Positions 59,401 through 64,000 of a DNA stretch of 64,000 nt are shown here, piece by piece. Numbering within the stretch: the first letter of the stretch is position 1; the number at the start of each line of letters is the position of its first letter. The translations under genes were made by a program, and so were the position numbers. This DNA is from Promethearchaeota archaeon. GTDB taxonomy: Archaea; Asgardarchaeota; Lokiarchaeia; Sigyniarchaeales; SOKP01. The notes under the pieces were generated by a model. The model saw only the letters and a program-made list of their open reading frames with translations, searched no databases and had not been told where the DNA came from. The stretch spans positions 36,675 to 100,674 of the forward strand of contig JAFGOA010000066.1 in NCBI GenBank assembly GCA_016926735.1, given 5' to 3'.

Positions 59401-62400
59401 ATAGTAGTTTCACAAGAAAGTTGTTTAGATGATCAATATCATAGCAGTTATGCTAGAGGTTCAGGAACATACAGTGAATTTTCTCATGGAGTATATGCCG
59501 AAGAAACGCAAATAAATGATGGTGGTGAACGAAATCATGATGATGAATATTTTGGTTATTTTGTGTTTGAGAAAGAATTCTCTTTTGAAAAAAAACCTGA
59601 TCTTGCATTTCAAGCAAAATTTAATGAAAATGAGGGAGATACAACTTATGATTCAATATATAATTTAGAAGGTAATTTTCAAGGAACACCTGTATGGACG
59701 AATGGAAGATATGATTCTGGTCTTAGTTTTGATAGTAATTTAGATTATATCGAATATGGAGATATATTAGATGACGCTTTCTCATATCGACAACAATTTG
59801 TTATTACTGCTTGGATACATCCATTAGAAATTAATTCTATTCAAAATCAAAACGGTATGAAGAATGTGTTTTTTACCAAGGAGGGTATTATAGAATTAGG
59901 AGTCAATGAGAGCGGATATCTTCAAGTATATATAAATTCAATTGAAGTCGATATTTATGCAGAATATGGGATTAATAATGCAATTAGAGAAAATCAATGG
60001 ACATTTATAGCCCTTAGATATTTCAAGGGAGATATCGATGTCTATATTGGTGATACTTGGTATTATTCTGCATGTGGAAATAATGATGAACCATGGTTAA
60101 TAAGTTCTTTAACTGTTGAAGGAGAGAACCTAGTTATAGGAGCAGATATTAATCATTTATCAAGCTTTATTGGTATAATTGATGATGTTTCTGTTTTTAG
60201 ATACAGTATAAATACATATGAGATTGAACAACATAAAGGATATGACACTCTAACAACTGTTTGTGAAGTATTAAAAGAAGATGGAAATGGAGATTGGAGG
60301 CCAATAACTATTCAAAACGAGAGAATAAATGGACATATTTTATTCAGAGTATATGCGCTCTCATACAGAAAGGTTGATATTGATAAGATGACATTTTATC
60401 TTTCAACTACAAGACCAAATCTTATAAATCCTGAAGATGAATCAAATTGGATTTCATTTAAAGAATTTAATTATAATGATGATGTGTATTCCTATGTAAT
60501 GAATTCATATGATCTTCCTGATAACAACTCGTGGTATTTTATCACGAAAGCTATTGATACGGAAGGATTTATGGTATATAATTCATATAAATATTCAAAT
60601 GAAGATTTAGCTTTTGCGGCAATCTATTTCACAAATTCTCCGCACTTCTATTATATAGATAAAAATGGAAGAATAAATCAAAACTCATGTATTAGATTTG
60701 ATGTAGAAGAAGATGCACAACCTCATGTTGAATGTGTAGATATTTATATAGGATATCAAAATAAATATTATAAATTAAATGAAAATACAATTCCTTTTAT
60801 AGGAATAACTAACAATAATTTTCTATACCAATTAGGTTTATTAAATGAATGGATTAATCTTAAAGAATTACCTCCAAATGAGTATGAGATTAATTTTACA
60901 ATTCAACTCAATTTAAATTATGATGAATTTGGTCTTTATTCATATAATTATTCTTTAAATCCTATTATATTAGATAATGAAGGTCCTCAGAATATTGAAA
61001 TATTATCTTTTGAAGATAATCCCACATTATATAATCTCGATTGGGAACAAAAATATGATGATATCTCTAATTATTTACTTTCTTTTGGTTTTCATTATAA
61101 TACTGATGACTTTAACCATTCAATTATTGAATATAAATATCGTTCTACAACAAGTAATGAATGGATAAAATATGGAACTATTAAAAAGCAAGATAGTACA
61201 ACGAACACAATAAACACAAACATCAATATTTTAAGTTTAAAAGATGATATAATTGATTTTCGATTTGTGTCATATGATAATTTAGGAAATTCAAAGATTT
61301 ATGATAGTATAACAGATCTATATATTCAAAAGGATATGGATAATAATATCCAATTTCAAGTTTTAGGTATAGAGGATACACAAATTTATGAACTGGGAGA
61401 AGATGATATGATATCTTTAAGTGTAGATATAATACCTTTTGATAATGACATAGATAAAGTTAAAATATACACATTATATGAGTCATTTTACTTAAGTAGA
61501 AGTATTCAAGAGAATCTAATTAGATTCTCTGATACAATCAAGTTAGATTCAATATATTATAATATTTTTGCTTCAGAATTTGCATCTATTCCAATTAATA
61601 TAGAGCTTTATCAGCAAAATAAATTAATCTCAGATGAAATAATCCTAATTACAGTTACAGATACATTATTCCAAGATAAAATAAATATTTCAGATATTAG
61701 CTATGATGATCAAATTAGCGAAAATAACATTATAATGAGTCTTGAAACTAATTTAAATACTTATAGTAATGCACATTCAATACCATATTTAATAAAAGAT
61801 AAAAATCCAATATTAAATCTATATAATCAAAAAGATCATTTGATCAAATCTATTACTTTTTCTCCTAATTCAGATGGGGTAGATTCATATATCTACAATG
61901 AAGGATATATTGAAATAACAAATAATAAGTTTGTATTACCTTTTCCATCTCTAGTTGGAGAAAATGCAATAACAACCATAAATAGCATTAAAATTAAACA
62001 AATAGAATACGATTTTATGTATTTTATTGATGATATGAATGGAGAAATATCAATTAAAATTTTGAGTGATATTAATTTAGATGGTATATATGGTGTATCT
62101 GAACCTATTGAAATAGATTATTCTTATTCTTTAAGTAGTAAAAGTAATAACCAATATTTAGCAAGTCTTAATTTTCAAAATATTAAACAAGGTATTTATT
62201 ATGCTGTAAGCGAATTCTATGATATATTAGGTAGTATTTCAACATTTACAATAGATGATATTATTATAGATTTTTCAGGACCGGAAATATTTGCTCAATT
62301 TGAAGATGGATGCGCTATTAATCCAAATAATGGAGTTATCTCCTTTATTATTAATGATTTATCTGGTGTTAAAGAATATAATTTTATAGAAAACATTGAA

Positions 62401-64000
62401 GAAGAAGGACAAGGATATTGGATTGTAGATGGTAATAATTATACATTTTATTTTAATAATTACAATTATCAAAATCAATTAGAAACATTTGAACTTAGAG
62501 TAGTAGATAATAAAGATCAAGTTAGTTTATATGAAATATCTCTTTTATTTGATGATACAGAACCCAGTTTTATTTTAAATCATAATCCATACCCCCAATA
62601 TTGGAGTGGACTTCTCTATGTGGATGTGGATATTAATGATATTTCAAAATTTAATATTAGTCTTCAAATAGAACATATACTTTCGGGTACTATTTATTCT
62701 GATTTGCAGATAACTATAATTGAAGGTGAAAATAATAATTTTGAAATTTTACTTGATACTAATCAAATTTCAAATGGGAAATATAATATAAAATTAATTG
62801 CGATAGATGAGGCAGGAAATATAGGTAATTTTGAAATCGCAGACTTATATTTTGATAATGAGAATCCCAGATTAAAATCAATTACAGATAATATATTTGT
62901 TAATAATGAATTAGTTTATTATAACGATATCTCTAGTATTTTATATTTTAATGATGAAAAATACATTAACATTACAGCTTATGATAATACATTTGATGAT
63001 TTTAATTGGGATATAAATCCAACAATTAAGGAACAATTAGGTATCAGTCAAATTAAAATGTATTTTACAAATCCCTTATCTTGGGAACACATTCCAATAA
63101 AAGGAGAACTTAGTTATGATATTCTTACTTATGAAATAGACAACGATCTTATGGATGTTAAAAATATTAAAGATATAAAATCATTTAGAATTTTAATTGA
63201 GGATAAAGAATATCGTATCGATAAATTTTCATTATATCAAGATGGCGAAAAGCTTTATTTTGAGATTGATGAAGAATATACATACCTTTTATCCCCCGAA
63301 AACACATTTAAGCTTGAGGCATTATGTTATGTACTAGATAAAGAATCTGAATATTCAATAAATCTTGTTTATAATAATATCTATAATTATTGGAGCCCTA
63401 AATCAGTTGGACAACAATATTTCGCAATTACAGATTATTTAGATATATCTGAAGGGGAAGAATTTCTATTTTGGTTTAAAATTACAGATGCTATTGGTAT
63501 CATAGATAGTAGTTGTTCTAATGATTTTATTTCTCAAAAATATAGAGGAATTTACGATAATAAAATAAATTCAAATGGAAATGATATATTTGAATGGAAT
63601 CTTGGTGAAAATTCTAATGGACAAGGAATTGTAATTTTTGGCAGTGAAGATTATTCAGATTCTACTTTTAAAATAAATATAAGTTCAATCGAATCAACAA
63701 TAGATGGAATGAGTGATATTGATAGAATCTATATCTATGGATCAGAAAATAATAATGACTTTGTTAAATTAGGACGAGCTTATTATTCTGGTGAAGATGA
63801 TTTATGGAATTTTTATTGGAATCCTAAAAATCCAAATGATCTACCACAAAATTACTATATTCAAGTACTTATTTTTGATAATGCCGGTAACACATTTGAA
63901 TTAGTTGATTTTCCTGGAACATATAGTTTTGAAGATGAAGTAGATGGTGAATCCGGTATAGATATAGATTTTGTAGATGTGGATACATCTGTCCCTGATA
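56416..64000 (+). CDS. Giant membrane-anchored surface protein (at least 2528 codons, right-truncated): N-terminal multi-TM block, tandem beta-sandwich repeats, LamG-like domain
   Basis: Not in the ORF track because it has no stop before the window edge. ATG at 56416; lines read in frame by eye without stops. N-terminal hydrophobic segments about 56790-57850; LamG-like LAFQAKFNENEGDTTYDSIYNLEGNFQGTPVWTNGRYDSGLSFDSNLDYIEYGD...FVITAWIHPLEINS around 59600-60240. Confidence 0.87.
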   Translation, partial: MIKMKKETLNEINLKRLEESNKGPFWRNNPEIQNFPLVHYKRPIKRVEWKKKNIAGNMDSETKSQYNTTSSITINLVSEIKQSCLLFRRKVSISNIRQKYDSFKSKLHSSIGKVIESDKITKWSAGISLFAPLIFMIFYILSCGYSLPSQMIHNFSWFALVNIFFLTYIYLYNYNRILHFRYKLFILLSYVIEISFSFQIIFNHSIIIWSVFTPLILTLHFFLSRNQEKSNFQKLRNSIVNFYLGFVILGLFIFSSGITILYNYTGAINKNLSLYFLAFEYVIIIIYLTQRCLNVQRKRIVIIFIVFILSFLSLSIYSLFLIGKESTSFFIFPVLIILSEILYRNKSKLDIYFTKLEKSFSFLYTIRKNDFMLYSNLTLFSITIILFFTYPPFVIIPILLMIIPSIVFSIKSKSRLKRNVKIAKRTSNKVVKALGLPEQKLNKQLFQERLEGKNQVAAVLVLIFLIILPILFTLQSIITIDSPLIESSRINRSQRINSDKIDYNNLDFGNIDEMDSLSINDMFVTRCISSISLTESAQMFYRFYPQDDVHHVEGMLKRNFYDFLSGYLIGPQKDSYIYTDIKLDQQNLLPGTYKVQAIYSVLNWFNTHRSQPVEFMVTLEKDDLSVKGNNPYNFEVDYGAVYTIDYNDHWSVIYNGKVLNSAGKPFTNKNITLYLEKNNRYQELTTLLTDENGNFYHEEQVYGSFEINALAKIEYEGDGLYNKLVYNEYAGLETSVEGDRFFIDENKDGIPEWPFTLYDLINALQDSGENPQVEPILKFEIGKITLDKSIDKGLIFDVIFDNEYVDPVVIAYIQTRNGAQSVQVRVTDITSTSCSIFMEENDNENHNSEDIGYLIMERGSWELPDGTKVEAGKIITDNTHIHETPFGGVKVDFTQNFASTPIVLHTLDTYNNLDFTHSIIHDVNSSSFMIQQETGKSPITTTEETIGWIAIDANVNGYIEGIKYETGLINDNIADGIDESEQIITYSHSFSEIPIIVVSQESCLDDQYHSSYARGSGTYSEFSHGVYAEETQINDGGERNHDDEYFGYFVFEKEFSFEKKPDLAFQAKFNENEGDTTYDSIYNLEGNFQGTPVWTNGRYDSGLSFDSNLDYIEYGDILDDAFSYRQQFVITAWIHPLEINSIQNQNGMKNVFFTKEGIIELGVNESGYLQVYINSIEVDIYAEYGINNAIRENQWTFIALRYFKGDIDVYIGDTWYYSACGNNDEPWLISSLTVEGENLVIGADINHLSSFIGIIDDVSVFRYSINTYEIEQHKGYDTLTTVCEVLKEDGNGDWRPITIQNERINGHILFRVYALSYRKVDIDKMTFYLSTTRPNLINPEDESNWISFKEFNYNDDVYSYVMNSYDLPDNNSWYFITKAIDTEGFMVYNSYKYSNEDLAFAAIYFTNSPHFYYIDKNGRINQNSCIRFDVEEDAQPHVECVDIYIGYQNKYYKLNENTIPFIGITNNNFLYQLGLLNEWINLKELPPNEYEINFTIQLNLNYDEFGLYSYNYSLNPIILDNEGPQNIEILSFEDNPTLYNLDWEQKYDDISNYLLSFGFHYNTDDFNHSIIEYKYRSTTSNEWIKYGTIKKQDSTTNTINTNINILSLKDDIIDFRFVSYDNLGNSKIYDSITDLYIQKDMDNNIQFQVLGIEDTQIYELGEDDMISLSVDIIPFDNDIDKVKIYTLYESFYLSRSIQENLIRFSDTIKLDSIYYNIFASEFASIPINIELYQQNKLISDEIILITVTDTLFQDKINISDISYDDQISENNIIMSLETNLNTYSNAHSIPYLIKDKNPILNLYNQKDHLIKSITFSPNSDGVDSYIYNEGYIEITNNKFVLPFPSLVGENAITTINSIKIKQIEYDFMYFIDDMNGEISIKILSDINLDGIYGVSEPIEIDYSYSLSSKSNNQYLASLNFQNIKQGIYYAVSEFYDILGSISTFTIDDIIIDFSGPEIFAQFEDGCAINPNNGVISFIINDLSGVKEYNFIENIEEEGQGYWIVDGNNYTFYFNNYNYQNQLETFELRVVDNKDQVSLYEISLLFDDTEPSFILNHNPYPQYWSGLLYVDVDINDISKFNISLQIEHILSGTIYSDLQITIIEGENNNFEILLDTNQISNGKYNIKLIAIDEAGNIGNFEIADLYFDNENPRLKSITDNIFVNNELVYYNDISSILYFNDEKYINITAYDNTFDDFNWDINPTIKEQLGISQIKMYFTNPLSWEHIPIKGELSYDILTYEIDNDLMDVKNIKDIKSFRILIEDKEYRIDKFSLYQDGEKLYFEIDEEYTYLLSPENTFKLEALCYVLDKESEYSINLVYNNIYNYWSPKSVGQQYFAITDYLDISEGEEFLFWFKITDAIGIIDSSCSNDFISQKYRGIYDNKINSNGNDIFEWNLGENSNGQGIVIFGSEDYSDSTFKINISSIESTIDGMSDIDRIYIYGSENNNDFVKLGRAYYSGEDDLWNFYWNPKNPNDLPQNYYIQVLIFDNAGNTFELVDFPGTYSFEDEVDGESGIDIDFVDVDTSVPD

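Noticed and set aside
60977-61168. 63-aa plus-strand ORF
   Set aside because: Lies in another frame inside the giant 56416-64000 ORF.

Overview
This is a low-GC, gene-dense archaeal window. The gene content points to an Asgard archaeon (Lokiarchaeia/Promethearchaeota-like). Asgard-type markers include a gelsolin-domain protein, an Arf/Ras-like small GTPase in a 4-bp-overlapping pair with a putative longin/roadblock-wHTH protein, several 7TM proteins with a C-terminal longin/roadblock-like tail, an archaeal Nre DNA-repair protein with a C-terminal PIP box, and PAC2 and DUF166 proteins. A coherent metal-cofactor island spans about 10.2-20.9 kb: a divergent tungstate/molybdate ABC transporter (wtpABC-like), then moaC-moaA-moaD-moaE-moeA-moaB-moeA, then a MoxR AAA+ / VWA pair. 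The second half is dominated by very large secreted or membrane-anchored surface proteins: a NosD-like beta-helix protein, a subtilase with an insertion, a 3975-aa PKD/LamG-like/TSP3-like protein, and a protein of at least 2528 aa that runs off the right edge and is missing from the ORF track. The most unusual item is a 13-Cys/9-His tract, partly built from four 36-nt (12-aa) repeats, inside the 3975-aa protein. One intron-containing tRNA-Leu(CAG) and one decayed TnpB relic were found. No CRISPR array, rRNA or intact mobile element was seen. All family calls are from reading motifs by eye, without database searches.
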